From Paraclostridium dentum (GTDB lineage Bacteria > Bacillota > Clostridia > Peptostreptococcales > Peptostreptococcaceae), in contig NZ_WIPK01000001.1 in assembly GCF_012922555.1 (NCBI RefSeq), positions 124,001 through 188,000 on the forward strand: a DNA stretch of 64,000 bases, given 5' to 3'. The translations under genes were made by a program, and so were the position numbers. This document shows, one piece after another, positions 35,902-44,421 of the stretch; the stretch's first letter is position 1, and the number at the start of each line of letters is the position of its first letter. A model generated the notes under the pieces. It did not search any database. It saw only the letters and a list, made by a program, of their open reading frames with translations, and was not told the DNA's origin.

Positions 35902-36972
35902 TTGAAAAAAAGCATAAATCTAAATAAAAAGAAAGCTATTATAGGTGGCGTGGTAGTAATAGCTATTTTTATGGCGGTTTTTTTTGGAATTAAAATAAAA
36001 AACAGTATGAGCAATGCAAATGAAAAAGCTCAAGTTCCTGAAATATACAATGTTCCAGAAAAAGAAAAAATTATTATAGATGGAAAGGTTATGCCAGGTA
36101 AATCAAAAGATTTTTTTGCAGAACCTAGTAAAGGAGAGATAGAAAATATAGCAGTAGAAGATGGACAAAAGGTTGATCAAGGGCAGGTATTATTTACTTA
36201 TAAAAATGAAAATATTTCTCCGGAAATCGATAATTTAAAAGAACAGTTAACAACAAAAGAAGAGGAACTAAAAGTTATTCAAGATGAAACTTTAAAGAAA
36301 ACCATGGAGGAAGAAATAACTAAATTAAATGATAAGATAAAAATAATTGAAGATAAATCTAGTTATTCAGTGGAAGCTCCTTTTGCAGGTAAGGTGTATA
36401 TAAGCCATCAAAACAGTAGCGAAAATGAGCCTACTCCAATTATGACATTAGACTCTGAAGATCTTTATGTAAAAGGACAAGCTAGTGAACAGGATTTATC
36501 AAAGATAAATCTAAATCAAGAAGTACAAGTAATGGTAAACTCTACTAAAGAAAAGGTAAAAGGAAAAGTTACTTTTATCGGGGAGCGACCTTCAGTTGAT
36601 AAAATTACATCAAAAAAGGATTCAAAGCAAGGTTTATCTTACTATGATATAAAGGTTAATTTTTTAGAAAACCAAGATTTAAAAAATATTAAAAATGGAT
36701 TTCATGTTCAAACTACTATAGAAGTACTTAATAATCCTATAAAAGTTCCATATACTGCATTGTTACAACAGGATGAAAAAAGATTTGTTTATAAGGTAAT
36801 AGATGGAATTGTATATAAACAAGAAGTTAAAACAGGGGAGACAAATAATGAATTTGCAGTAATAACTGAAGGTGTAGGAGAAAAAGATAAAATAATAAAA
36901 TCTGCAAATGATAAAAATATAAAAGAGGGAGAAAATATTTATCCTAGCAAAGAAAATACAATGGAAGATTAA
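35902..36972 (+). CDS. efflux adaptor (HlyD/MFP family, RND or ABC type)
   Basis: This 356-aa protein has one N-terminal membrane anchor (AIIGGVVVIAIFMAVFFGI), a lipoyl-like half motif (VEDGQKVDQGQVLFTYKN), a coiled-coil hairpin (LKEQLTTKEEELKVIQ...), the second half motif (VEAPFAGKVY) and a beta-barrel/YknX-like tail. Such membrane-fusion proteins normally pair with an MacB-like ABC permease, but neither neighbour encodes one. The best start is TTG 35902 after GGGGGG; an upstream in-frame ATG at 35833 lacks a ribosome site. Confidence 0.85.
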   Translation: MKKSINLNKKKAIIGGVVVIAIFMAVFFGIKIKNSMSNANEKAQVPEIYNVPEKEKIIIDGKVMPGKSKDFFAEPSKGEIENIAVEDGQKVDQGQVLFTYKNENISPEIDNLKEQLTTKEEELKVIQDETLKKTMEEEITKLNDKIKIIEDKSSYSVEAPFAGKVYISHQNSSENEPTPIMTLDSEDLYVKGQASEQDLSKINLNQEVQVMVNSTKEKVKGKVTFIGERPSVDKITSKKDSKQGLSYYDIKVNFLENQDLKNIKNGFHVQTTIEVLNNPIKVPYTALLQQDEKRFVYKVIDGIVYKQEVKTGETNNEFAVITEGVGEKDKIIKSANDKNIKEGENIYPSKENTMED

Positions 36973-37015
36973 CTAGTTTTATAAGAATAAATATAAAAAA
37001 ATGGTTATTTATATA

Positions 37016-37043
37016 ACATTTTGTAGAAAACATGCATATATAT
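37016..37043 (+). promoter_or_regulatory. sigma-K-like promoter of the 37103 gene
   Basis: AACA with AC at 37016 and CATATATAT at 37035 are separated by 17 bp. The -10 fits CATAnnnTA except at the last two positions. Supports mother-cell expression of the Cys-rich protein. Confidence 0.45.
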
Positions 37044-37102
37044 TATTAAGATGTTGATATTTATATATCTCATTTAATAACATAAAAAGGGTGAATAAAT
37101 TT

Positions 37103-37588
37103 ATGACATGTAACTACAAAAACAAGTTTAATAAATGTAATCCAGGTTGTAATGAAGAATGTTTAAATGACTGTAGTGAGTGTAGTAAGTACCAACAATT
37201 AGCTCATGAAAAATGCGAACAAGCTAACTGTATGATAAACAAAGCTAGTAGAGTTGCTCAACAAGCTAAACAAGCAGAACAAAGAGCGGATTGTTTAAAA
37301 CAACAAGCACTAGAAGAATGTGCAAGAGCAAATTGTTTATGGGAAGAATATAGAAGACTAGCTAAACAAGGTGAATCTTTAATGAATGAAGCTAAAAAAT
37401 GTATGGAAGCAAGTGTGAAATGCTATAAAGATTGTTACAAAGAAGATTTTGGATGCAATATGGTCGACTATGGGTATAAACCATGCTTAAATGAAAATCA
37501 TGGATGTAAACACGAGTGTAACCATGAATGCAATCACGACTGTAATCATGTAAATAAATGTAGTCACAATGATAATTGCGAATGCTAA
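37103..37588 (+). CDS. Cys-rich protein with C-terminal Cys/His repeats, probable spore-surface protein
   Basis: This 161-aa protein has three parts: an N-terminal Cys cluster (MTCNYKN...CNPGCNEECLNDCSEC), a central Ala/Gln/Glu-rich helical segment of about 80 residues, and a C-terminal tail of HEC-N-HEC-N-HDC type repeats that could bind metal ions. There is no signal peptide. A sigma-K-like promoter lies about 60 bp upstream. ATG 37103 has AAAGGGTG upstream; a GTG at 37091 is less well spaced. It is probably a coat or exosporium protein, by composition and promoter only. Confidence 0.72.
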   Translation: MTCNYKNKFNKCNPGCNEECLNDCSECSKYQQLAHEKCEQANCMINKASRVAQQAKQAEQRADCLKQQALEECARANCLWEEYRRLAKQGESLMNEAKKCMEASVKCYKDCYKEDFGCNMVDYGYKPCLNENHGCKHECNHECNHDCNHVNKCSHNDNCEC

Positions 37589-37610
37589 TAAATAATATGT
37601 ATTAATTAAG

Positions 37611-37642
37611 AGCAACACTATTTCAAATATAGTGTTGCTTTT
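37611..37642 (+). terminator. terminator after the 37103 gene
   Basis: AGCAACACTA/TAGTGTTGCT stem followed by a T run. Confidence 0.9.
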
Positions 37643-37816
37643 GATTTATTATAAAGATTAAATAAGAAAAGTGAGAAAAATAAGAATATTAGGTATTATA
37701 AGTCTAATATTGATTTAATTTTAACGTAGTCATATAATAAATGCATAATAAATTTTCAAAAATTTTACTTTTAATATTTAGTTTAGATGGAAATCCTAAT
37801 TATGAGGTGATTTAAT

Positions 37817-38002
37817 ATGAAGGAAAACAATATTAAAAAAAATATTAAAGGTGAAAACTTACAAAAAAAAGAGAAAAGAATTAACTCTGTTGTAAACTCT
37901 ATATTAAGTGAAAGTACTAGCAAGTCAGATCCAGATGGACACTATACAGGATGTCCTAAAGGAGAAGCTATTAGACCAATACAAGATGTGGATGATTTAT
38001 AA
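37817..38002 (+). CDS. small conserved-looking protein with DPDGxYTGxP...PxQDxDDL motif
   Basis: This 61-aa protein has a Lys-rich N-terminal half and a C-terminal block SDPDGHYTGCPKGEAIRPIQ followed by DVDDL. The DP-G-YTG-P and QD-DDL elements are familiar to me from small clostridial proteins of unknown function. GAGGTG precedes the ATG. It ends 35 bp before the Fe-S scaffold gene, so it may be the first gene of that operon. Confidence 0.7.
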   Translation: MKENNIKKNIKGENLQKKEKRINSVVNSILSESTSKSDPDGHYTGCPKGEAIRPIQDVDDL

Positions 38003-38037
38003 GAAGAGAAAAATTACACCGAGGAAGGAGATTTCTT

Positions 38038-38730
38038 ATGATTTACACAACGGAAATCACAAATATGTGTAAAATAAACAAAGGACCAAATCATGGACCA
38101 GCTCCAATACCAGAAGAAGGTAAATGGGTAAAAGCAACTCAAATTACAGATATATCAGGATTAACGCATGGTGTAGGCTGGTGCGCCCCTCAACAAGGCG
38201 CATGTAAACTAACACTAAATGTTAAAGATGGTATAATTCAAGAAGCCTTAGTTGAAACAATAGGATGTTCAGGTATGACACACTCAGCAGCAATGGCGTC
38301 TGAAATTCTTCCAGGCAAAACTATATTAGAAGCATTAAATACAGACTTAGTATGTGATGCTATAAATACTGCTATGAGAGAACTGTTTTTACAAATAGTA
38401 TATGGTAGAAGTCAGACTGCATTTTCAGAAGGTGGATTACCTGTAGGAGCTGGGCTTGAAGATCTTGGAAAAGGACTTAGAAGTCAAGTTGGAACTATGT
38501 ATGGAAGTCTTGAAAAAGGACCTAGATATTTAGAAATGGCAGAAGGATATATTACTAAATTAGCATTAGATGAAGATAACGAAATAATAGGATATGAATA
38601 TGTTCACCTAGGAAAAATGATGGAAATGGTGGCTAAGGGAATTGAAGCAAATGAAGCCCTAGAAAAAGCTAAGTCTAACTATGGTAGATTTGATGAAGGC
38701 GCTAAATTTGTTGACCCAAGACATGAATAA
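38038..38730 (+). CDS. NifU-like iron-sulfur cluster assembly scaffold
   Basis: This 230-aa protein is related to NifU/IscU-type scaffolds. The conserved-Cys motif region HGVGWCAPQQGACKLTL and ETIGCSGMTHSAAMASEIL carries Cys that could hold a nascent cluster. The C-terminal extension of about 90 residues is not part of IscU. In clostridial genomes this gene is regularly next to a GGGtGRT protein, as here (22 bp apart). Strong GAGGAAGGAG site. Client proteins are unknown. Confidence 0.85.
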   Translation: MIYTTEITNMCKINKGPNHGPAPIPEEGKWVKATQITDISGLTHGVGWCAPQQGACKLTLNVKDGIIQEALVETIGCSGMTHSAAMASEILPGKTILEALNTDLVCDAINTAMRELFLQIVYGRSQTAFSEGGLPVGAGLEDLGKGLRSQVGTMYGSLEKGPRYLEMAEGYITKLALDEDNEIIGYEYVHLGKMMEMVAKGIEANEALEKAKSNYGRFDEGAKFVDPRHE

Positions 38731-38752
38731 ATAATAAGGAAGGTGAACTATA

Positions 38753-39751
38753 ATGGCTTTATTTGAAAGTTATGAAAGAAGAATAGACCAAATAACTCCA
38801 GTATTAGAAAAATACGGAATTAATTCTATAGAAGAATGTAGAGAACTTTGTAAATCAAAAGGATTTGATCCTTATCAAATAGTTAAAGATACTCAAAACA
38901 TAGCTTTTGAAAATGCATGCTGGGCATATACATTAGGAGCAGCTATAGCTATAAAAAAAGAGTGCAAAAAAGCAGCAGAAGCGGCAGAATCAATAGGAGA
39001 AGGATTACAAGCATTTTGTATTCCAGGTTCTGTTGCAGATGATAGAAAAGTTGGGTTAGGACATGGGAACCTAGGTGGAATGCTTTTAAGAGATGAAACT
39101 AAATGTTTTGCGTTTTTAGCAGGACACGAGTCTTTTGCAGCAGCTGAAGGTGCTATAAAAATAGCTGAAAAAGCTAATAAAGTTAGAAAAGAAAATTTAA
39201 GAGTTATATTAAATGGACTTGGAAAAGATGCAGCATATATAATATCAAGAATAAATGGATTTACATATGTACAAACTGAGTTTGATTATTATACAGGTGA
39301 ATTAAAAGTAGTAAAAGAGAAGGCTTTTTCAAAGGGTGATAGAAGTAAAGTAAAATGTTATGGATGCGATGATGTTAGAGAAGGAGTTGCAATTATGCAC
39401 TATGAGGGAGTGGATGTATCTATAACTGGGAACTCAACTAATCCAACAAGATTTCAACATCCAGTAGCAGGAACTTATAAAAAGGAATGCTACCAAGAGG
39501 GGAAAAAATATTTTTCAGTAGCTTCAGGAGGAGGAACGGGAAGAACTCTTCATCCTGATAATATGGGTGCTGGACCAGCATCTTATGGTATGACTGATAC
39601 TATGGGAAGAATGCATTCTGATGCACAGTTTGCTGGATCTTCATCTGTACCAGCTCATGTTGAAATGATGGGACTTATAGGTATGGGAAATAATCCTATG
39701 GTTGGAGCTACAGTTGCAATTGCAGTTGCAGTGGAAGAAAGTTTTAAATAG
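38753..39751 (+). CDS. GGGtGRT protein
   Basis: This 332-aa protein carries the family name motif ASGGGTGRTLHPDN (about residue 261), then MGAGPASYGMTDTMGRMHSD and a C-terminal SSVPAHVEMMGLIGMGNNPM. The family is common in Firmicutes next to an Fe-S scaffold and has no established function. Four Cys in FENACW, CKK, FCIP and KCFAF could be relevant but are not in a classical cluster motif. GGAAGGTG site; terminator downstream. Confidence 0.9.
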   Translation: MALFESYERRIDQITPVLEKYGINSIEECRELCKSKGFDPYQIVKDTQNIAFENACWAYTLGAAIAIKKECKKAAEAAESIGEGLQAFCIPGSVADDRKVGLGHGNLGGMLLRDETKCFAFLAGHESFAAAEGAIKIAEKANKVRKENLRVILNGLGKDAAYIISRINGFTYVQTEFDYYTGELKVVKEKAFSKGDRSKVKCYGCDDVREGVAIMHYEGVDVSITGNSTNPTRFQHPVAGTYKKECYQEGKKYFSVASGGGTGRTLHPDNMGAGPASYGMTDTMGRMHSDAQFAGSSSVPAHVEMMGLIGMGNNPMVGATVAIAVAVEESFK

Positions 39752-39770
39752 ATTTTATTTGGTGTAAAAT

Positions 39771-39812
39771 AAAAAAGGTAGTGATTAAAGTTTTTAATCA
39801 CTACCTTTTTTT
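39771..39812 (+). terminator. terminator after the GGGtGRT gene
   Basis: AAAAAAGGTAGTGATTA/TAATCACTACCTTTTTT stem, bidirectional in form. Confidence 0.92.
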
Positions 39813-39967
39813 ATTAAAAATATTACAATTTTCACATTTACTATACAAATTAGATAATAGTATTTAATGATTTATATAAGTACTTTAATAGAAAAAAACT
39901 ATACTAAGAGACTATCGTTCATAAATACAAATCAACTTGATATAATAGAAGAAAAGGGGGGATTATT

Positions 39968-40384
39968 GTGAATTTAAATTCAATGGATTGCAGATTAGAA
40001 GAACAAAATAAAAAGGTTATACAAGAATATAGACTACATTTAAACTCTAATTGTAATTGGGAGTATATACACCCAAAAGGAAAGTATCAGCCTATTGAAT
40101 ACTTTTCACAGAAATTTGTGGAAAAACATTCCGCGCTTGCTATGGTATTTCAAATACATAAACTTTGCTTCGCTAAGATTAAATATTTTGAAAATAACGT
40201 AGATGATTTTATACCATATTCATACTCCTTTAAGTCTGGATTTGAAAGATGTGAAACGCATAAAGTTCAGTTTTTATACCACATATATAGCCACTATATG
40301 ATTGGAATTGCTGAACTTCAGGATATAAAAGATATAGATGAATTTAAAAAATTATGTGCTTATTTAGAAAGCTTTAAAAATTAA
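39968..40384 (+). CDS. unknown 138-aa protein
   Basis: GTG start following an AAGGGGGG site. The sequence is soluble, rich in Tyr, Phe, His and Lys (HPKGKYQPIEYFSQKF; QFLYHIYSHYMIGIAELQ). I recognise no domain. The helical-looking C-terminal half includes several His and Cys residues that could bind metal. It is monocistronic by spacing. Confidence 0.65.
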   Translation: MNLNSMDCRLEEQNKKVIQEYRLHLNSNCNWEYIHPKGKYQPIEYFSQKFVEKHSALAMVFQIHKLCFAKIKYFENNVDDFIPYSYSFKSGFERCETHKVQFLYHIYSHYMIGIAELQDIKDIDEFKKLCAYLESFKN

Positions 40385-40706
40385 TTTAAAAAAATAAAAA
40401 ATATGATTCAAATAAAAAAAAATGGGTATAAACAAAAATAAACGTTTAAATAAGTAATGTTAAATGTAAAAGCTTATATATGGGATAATCCAATTATTGC
40501 TTTTGAAATTGTGAATATTTAAATGATTTAATAAAATTATATAGTAAAATTAAAAATCTAAATAGTATATAAATTATTTAAAATAAATCTTTTCCAAAAT
40601 GGAATTCCAATATGTAAGCTAAAAATAGCTTTTAACTTATTTATACAATCTGAAGTTTAATGATTGTATAAAAATTTTATGTTGGCACCATTGGAGGAAT
40701 TATATT
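40385..40706. other. 322-bp intergenic region before the nitrogenase-like gene
   Basis: AT-rich with no ORF bearing a ribosome site. A stem ATACAATC/GATTGTAT at about 40645-40671 and a small TTGGAATTCCAA-like dyad near 40601 are visible. No promoter matches a consensus well enough to call, and there is no terminator for the preceding gene beyond A/T runs. Confidence 0.4.
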
Positions 40707-41936
40707 ATGGATGAAGAATTTAAATATTTAAAAATACCTGATGATAAAATAGGAATGATATGGACGTTATCTTGTATAAGTGATATATGTGTTATTGAAT
40801 TTGGAACGCATATAAAGACTCATCATGTTGTAGAAAATATAAACAAAATATGCAATGAGAATAAATGTAAGATATATTCTATACATATTGACGAAGAAGA
40901 AAATGTTTGCAATATATTTGGAAAATTGAAAAATGCTATTATAAATTTAGATAATGATATTAAACCTAAATATATTTTTATTGTAGAATCTTCTCAGCCA
41001 TGTATAATTGGTGAAAAGATATTAGATTTATGCAAAGATTTAAAAGGTATTGCAAGTTGTAAGTTATTACCTATAAATATGAGTAATTTAAATTATGATT
41101 ATAATATAGGACGAGAATTTGCATTAGAGTTTTTAGCTAAAAAAATAGTAAAGCATAATGAAAAAGATATGAATAAGTATAACATAATGGGATTTAGCGT
41201 TGATAAGTACAATTATTTAGCAGATATAAAAGAGTTACAAAGGATAATGAAAGAGTTATTTAATAAAGAAGTAAATACTATGTTTACAGTTAACTCGAGT
41301 ATTGAACAAATAGAAAATGCATCTAAGGCATCGTTGAATATAGTAGCTAGAAAAGAAGCATTGAAAGCTGCTAAATATATGGAAGAAGAGTATGGAATTC
41401 CATATATTTATATAAATTTATACGGATTTAAAAATGCTATAAAATTTATAGAATCTATAAAGAAAATAGATGGATATGAATTAAATGAAGAAAAATACAA
41501 TGATGAAATGAACCAAGTAAAAAAGAGATTGCTTCAAGTAAAAAAGAAATTTTATTTTTATAAAGGAAGTAAAGACTGTGCTATATTTGGAGACTTTGAC
41601 ACTGTTTTAGGAATTAGTGAAATGCTAAAAGAATTAGGATTTAATGTTGATAGAAAAGAAATAATTTATAAGACTTGCGATGATGTAAACATTGTAAATG
41701 AGAAGTTATATCTAGAAACAACCAAATATTTAAATGATAAAGAACTATTGATACTTTTAGGGGATAAGGTCAGTATTGATATGAGACATAAATCTAAAAA
41801 AGATTTACAAATAAGCAGCACCAGTTTAGATTTAGTTGATAAATGTATTGATACACCTTATATTGGTTTTAAGGGATGTATGTATATAATTAATCAGATT
41901 TTAAATATAGATATAAATAGTGAAATAGAAGCTTAG
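40707..41936 (+). CDS. orphan nitrogenase component 1-like protein
   Basis: This 409-aa protein follows the nitrogenase component 1 (NifD/K/E/N, BchN/B) pattern. An N-terminal I-D-x-V-I-E-H-G-like strand (CISDICVIEFGT) comes first, then EENVCNIFGKLKNAI, IFIVESSQPCIIGEKI, YNIMGF with DIKELQRIMKELF, YGIPYIYINLYGF, an FGDFDTVLGISEMLKELGF Rossmann unit, ELLILLGD and YIGFKGCMYIINQIL. The classical P-cluster Cys positions are not retained (HGPxGC is FGTHIK; the CxxxIIGDD Cys is shifted to C99). No NifH-like or second component 1 gene is in the window. Cofactor and substrate unknown. Confidence 0.75.
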   Translation: MDEEFKYLKIPDDKIGMIWTLSCISDICVIEFGTHIKTHHVVENINKICNENKCKIYSIHIDEEENVCNIFGKLKNAIINLDNDIKPKYIFIVESSQPCIIGEKILDLCKDLKGIASCKLLPINMSNLNYDYNIGREFALEFLAKKIVKHNEKDMNKYNIMGFSVDKYNYLADIKELQRIMKELFNKEVNTMFTVNSSIEQIENASKASLNIVARKEALKAAKYMEEEYGIPYIYINLYGFKNAIKFIESIKKIDGYELNEEKYNDEMNQVKKRLLQVKKKFYFYKGSKDCAIFGDFDTVLGISEMLKELGFNVDRKEIIYKTCDDVNIVNEKLYLETTKYLNDKELLILLGDKVSIDMRHKSKKDLQISSTSLDLVDKCIDTPYIGFKGCMYIINQILNIDINSEIEA

Positions 41937-41977
41937 ATAGCTTCTATTTTTTTGTTTTAAAATAGAAACAAATGTTA

Positions 41978-42004
41978 ACAAATATATTATTTAGGCATAT
42001 TATA
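41978..42004 (+). promoter_or_regulatory. sigma-K-like promoter of the 42055 gene
   Basis: AACA with AC at 41978-41979 and CATATTATA at 41996-42004, separated by 16 bp, match mACm-16/17-CATAnnnTA. Confidence 0.6.
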
Positions 42005-42054
42005 TATTACAGAGAAAAAATCTGCAAAATAAATTAAAGGGTGTGTGTTTATCT

Positions 42055-42579
42055 ATGAGTTGTAAACATAATTTATGGAATAGCTGTGAAAGTAACAAAT
42101 GGGACAACGTATGTTATTACAAATGTAAAAACAGTTGTTCTAAAAATTGTAATAAAGATATAGCTAAAACAAAATGCCTTATAGATGATATAAGAGACAA
42201 AAATAATTTATTAGGAAAAGACTTGAAAGATGCTAAACAAAACCAAAAAGAAGTAAAATCAGCATTAGAAAATATAGATGATAATGTATCTAACTTAATT
42301 AAAGACATTGGAGATATCGAAAATGCTTTAACTAATGCTGTGAAGAGTTTAAATTGCATAGTGAAAGATTTAGATAATGCTATACCAGCGCAAAATGCAG
42401 CATTAGAAAATATAAGAGATGCACAAGACAAACAAAAAGATTTAAAAGATTTAATAAATAATTTAGAAAATGCTTTTGATGATACAGTAGAATGTTTAAA
42501 AGAGAGAGATGGAAATCCTATATTAATACCTTGGGATGATTGTAAAGAAGAAAAGCCAGACTGGGGTTGTGATTGCTAG
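42055..42579 (+). CDS. Cys-rich coiled-coil protein, probable spore-surface protein (paralogue 1)
   Basis: This 174-aa protein has an N-terminal Cys-rich head (MSCKHNLWN..., with a CYYKCK motif), a long heptad-like coiled coil (GKDLKDAKQNQKEVKSALEN, then DNVSNLIKDIGDIENAL) and a tail IPWDDCKEEKPDWGCDC. It has no signal peptide. The paralogue at 42788 has the same layout and also a sigma-K-like promoter. ATG 42055 follows AAAGGG; an earlier GTG lies too close. Function as a coat or exosporium structural protein is inferred. Confidence 0.72.
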   Translation: MSCKHNLWNSCESNKWDNVCYYKCKNSCSKNCNKDIAKTKCLIDDIRDKNNLLGKDLKDAKQNQKEVKSALENIDDNVSNLIKDIGDIENALTNAVKSLNCIVKDLDNAIPAQNAALENIRDAQDKQKDLKDLINNLENAFDDTVECLKERDGNPILIPWDDCKEEKPDWGCDC

Positions 42580-42716
42580 TTATATAATATTTGAAGGAAT
42601 GTAAATATATTTACATTCCTTTTTTATGATTAAAGAGACTATGATTAATAAAAATCTGTGGATAACATATGAAACTTAGTTATACAAATACATCATATTT
42701 TAAGCATAAAAAGTAA

Positions 42717-42743
42717 ACAAAAGCATGTGTTAGGCATAATATG
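42717..42743 (+). promoter_or_regulatory. sigma-K-like promoter of the 42788 gene
   Basis: AACA with AC at 42717-42718 and CATAATATG at 42735-42743, again 16 bp apart. The TTAGGCATA context is shared with the promoter at 41978. Confidence 0.55.
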
Positions 42744-42787
42744 GATTACAGGCTAAAAGCTTAAATTTTTTAATGGGGGTTTTAATG

Positions 42788-43324
42788 ATGAGTAGAAAAC
42801 AAAATGGATGGAATGAATGCGAACATATAAATAAATGGGAAAATGTATGTTATTATAAATGCAATGATAGTGGGTGTAGTGGCGAAAATTGTAAAAAGGA
42901 TATAGAGAAAACAGAAAGTATTATAGAAAGTATAAAAGTAAAAAATAAAGAATTGGGAAATGATTTAAAAGATGCTAAAGAAAATCAAAAAGAAGTAAAA
43001 TCAGCACTAGTTGCAATTAATGATAATGTTGGAAACTTGGCAAATAATTTAGGAGAAATAGAAGCCGCACTAGCGCAAGCAGCATGTGATTTGAAATCCA
43101 TAATGGATGAATTAGAAAAAGCTGTTCCAGCACAAAATACAGCTATTAAGGATATAAAAGATGCTCAAGGTAAACAAAATGATATAAATGTATTAGTTGA
43201 TGAGCTAGAAAAATCATTTGAAAAAACTGTTAATTGTTTAAAGAAAAGAGATAAACCGCCAGTATTGATACCTTGGGATGACTGCGATAATGATTCTGAA
43301 GAACCTGGATGTGATTGTGATTAA
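42788..43324 (+). CDS. Cys-rich coiled-coil protein, probable spore-surface protein (paralogue 2)
   Basis: This 178-aa protein has the same layout as the neighbour at 42055: head MSRKQNGWNE... with CYYKCN, central coiled coil (GNDLKDAKENQKEVKSALVA), and tail IPWDDC...PGCDCD. The two are tandem duplicates with diverged central parts, since the coiled coil differs at many positions. I choose ATG 42788 to match MS at the paralogue start; GGGGG is 8 bases upstream. A terminator follows. Confidence 0.7.
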   Translation: MSRKQNGWNECEHINKWENVCYYKCNDSGCSGENCKKDIEKTESIIESIKVKNKELGNDLKDAKENQKEVKSALVAINDNVGNLANNLGEIEAALAQAACDLKSIMDELEKAVPAQNTAIKDIKDAQGKQNDINVLVDELEKSFEKTVNCLKKRDKPPVLIPWDDCDNDSEEPGCDCD

Positions 43325-43334
43325 TAATTAAAAT

Positions 43335-43374
43335 AAAAAAGGTGCATTCAATCTAACTTGAATGCACCTTTTTT
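43335..43374 (+). terminator. terminator after the 42788 gene
   Basis: AAAAAAGGTGCATTCAA/TTGAATGCACCTTTTTT stem. Confidence 0.92.
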
Positions 43375-43513
43375 ATTTTAATTATTAATTTTATAAAACT
43401 TAGGTACATACTCATAAAATGTCAAAAAAAATAATGGTGTTGAAAAAAATGAAAAATTATGTATAATAGTTTGTGTAGTAAAAATTACACAAAAGTTAAA
43501 AAGGAGGAATATT

Positions 43514-44335
43514 TTGAAAATTACGACAATAAGAAAAAGTGTAGTAGCTGTAGTTTTATCAACAGCATTTATGTCGACAATGACAGTTTCTCACGCAAAT
43601 AATTATAAGGTGTTCATAGATGCAGGCCATGGTGGAAATGATAATGGATCTGCTTATAATAATAGAATCGAAGATAATTTAAATCTTCAAATAGCTAATA
43701 AAGTTGAAGCAAAGCTAGAAAAACGTGGAATAGATGTTATGACTAGTAGAAAAAGTGATGAATATGTGTCACTAAGAGAAAGAACAAATAAGTCAAACTT
43801 AGCAGATGTTGATATGTTTGTATCTATTCATCAAAATGCAGCAGAAGATACAACTACAAAAGGTATAGAAACTTTTTATTATAACGATGAAAATAAAGAG
43901 TTTGCAGATGTAGTTCAAAAAAGTTTATTAAGTAGCACTAATGGACTTAATAGAGGCGTTAAAAAAGGAAACTTACAAGTTTTAAGAGACAATGAAGCTC
44001 CAGCAGTACTTGTAGAGTGTGGGTTCATATCCAATGATGATGAAGGAAATAAGTTAACAACTAATGAATATCAAGAAAAGATAGCTAATGGTATAGTTGA
44101 CGGAGTTATTTCTAATTTAGGATTTAAAGATGAAAAAGGGCTTAAAGTTAATAAAAATGTAGCTATAGCTTTATCTGATGGAGTTTGTGTAAGAAATGGA
44201 AGAGGTAGTATGTTTAACACAATCGGTTATTTATCAAAGGGAGAAAAAGTTGAAGTTTTAGACACTAAGTTTGATTGGCATAAAATAAAGTTTAATGGAC
44301 AATGTGGATATGTATCTAACGTATATGTAAAATAA
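43514..44335 (+). CDS. secreted N-acetylmuramoyl-L-alanine amidase with C-terminal SH3b domain
   Basis: This is a 273-aa Amidase_3 (LytC/CwlD-like) Zn enzyme. A signal peptide of about 29 residues (ending in SHA-N) precedes VFIDAGHGG (zinc His), RIEDNLN (zinc Glu), SIHQNAA (zinc His) and VECGFISNDDE (catalytic Glu). Residues about 215-273 form a bacterial SH3-like domain (ALSDGVCVRNGRGS). TTG start with AAGGAGG upstream. It cleaves stem peptides from peptidoglycan; a role in sporulation or cell separation is not determined. Confidence 0.9.
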   Translation: MKITTIRKSVVAVVLSTAFMSTMTVSHANNYKVFIDAGHGGNDNGSAYNNRIEDNLNLQIANKVEAKLEKRGIDVMTSRKSDEYVSLRERTNKSNLADVDMFVSIHQNAAEDTTTKGIETFYYNDENKEFADVVQKSLLSSTNGLNRGVKKGNLQVLRDNEAPAVLVECGFISNDDEGNKLTTNEYQEKIANGIVDGVISNLGFKDEKGLKVNKNVAIALSDGVCVRNGRGSMFNTIGYLSKGEKVEVLDTKFDWHKIKFNGQCGYVSNVYVK

Positions 44336-44348
44336 TAAATAGTATTTT

Positions 44349-44383
44349 AAAAGGTTATCTAATAAATTAGGTAACCTTTTTTT
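44349..44383 (+). terminator. terminator after the amidase gene
   Basis: AAAAGGTTA/TAACCTTTTT stem with AT-rich loop. Confidence 0.85.
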
Positions 44384-44421
44384 AGTTTAAGTAAATTTTG
44401 TTTACTCTTTTAATCTTTATA

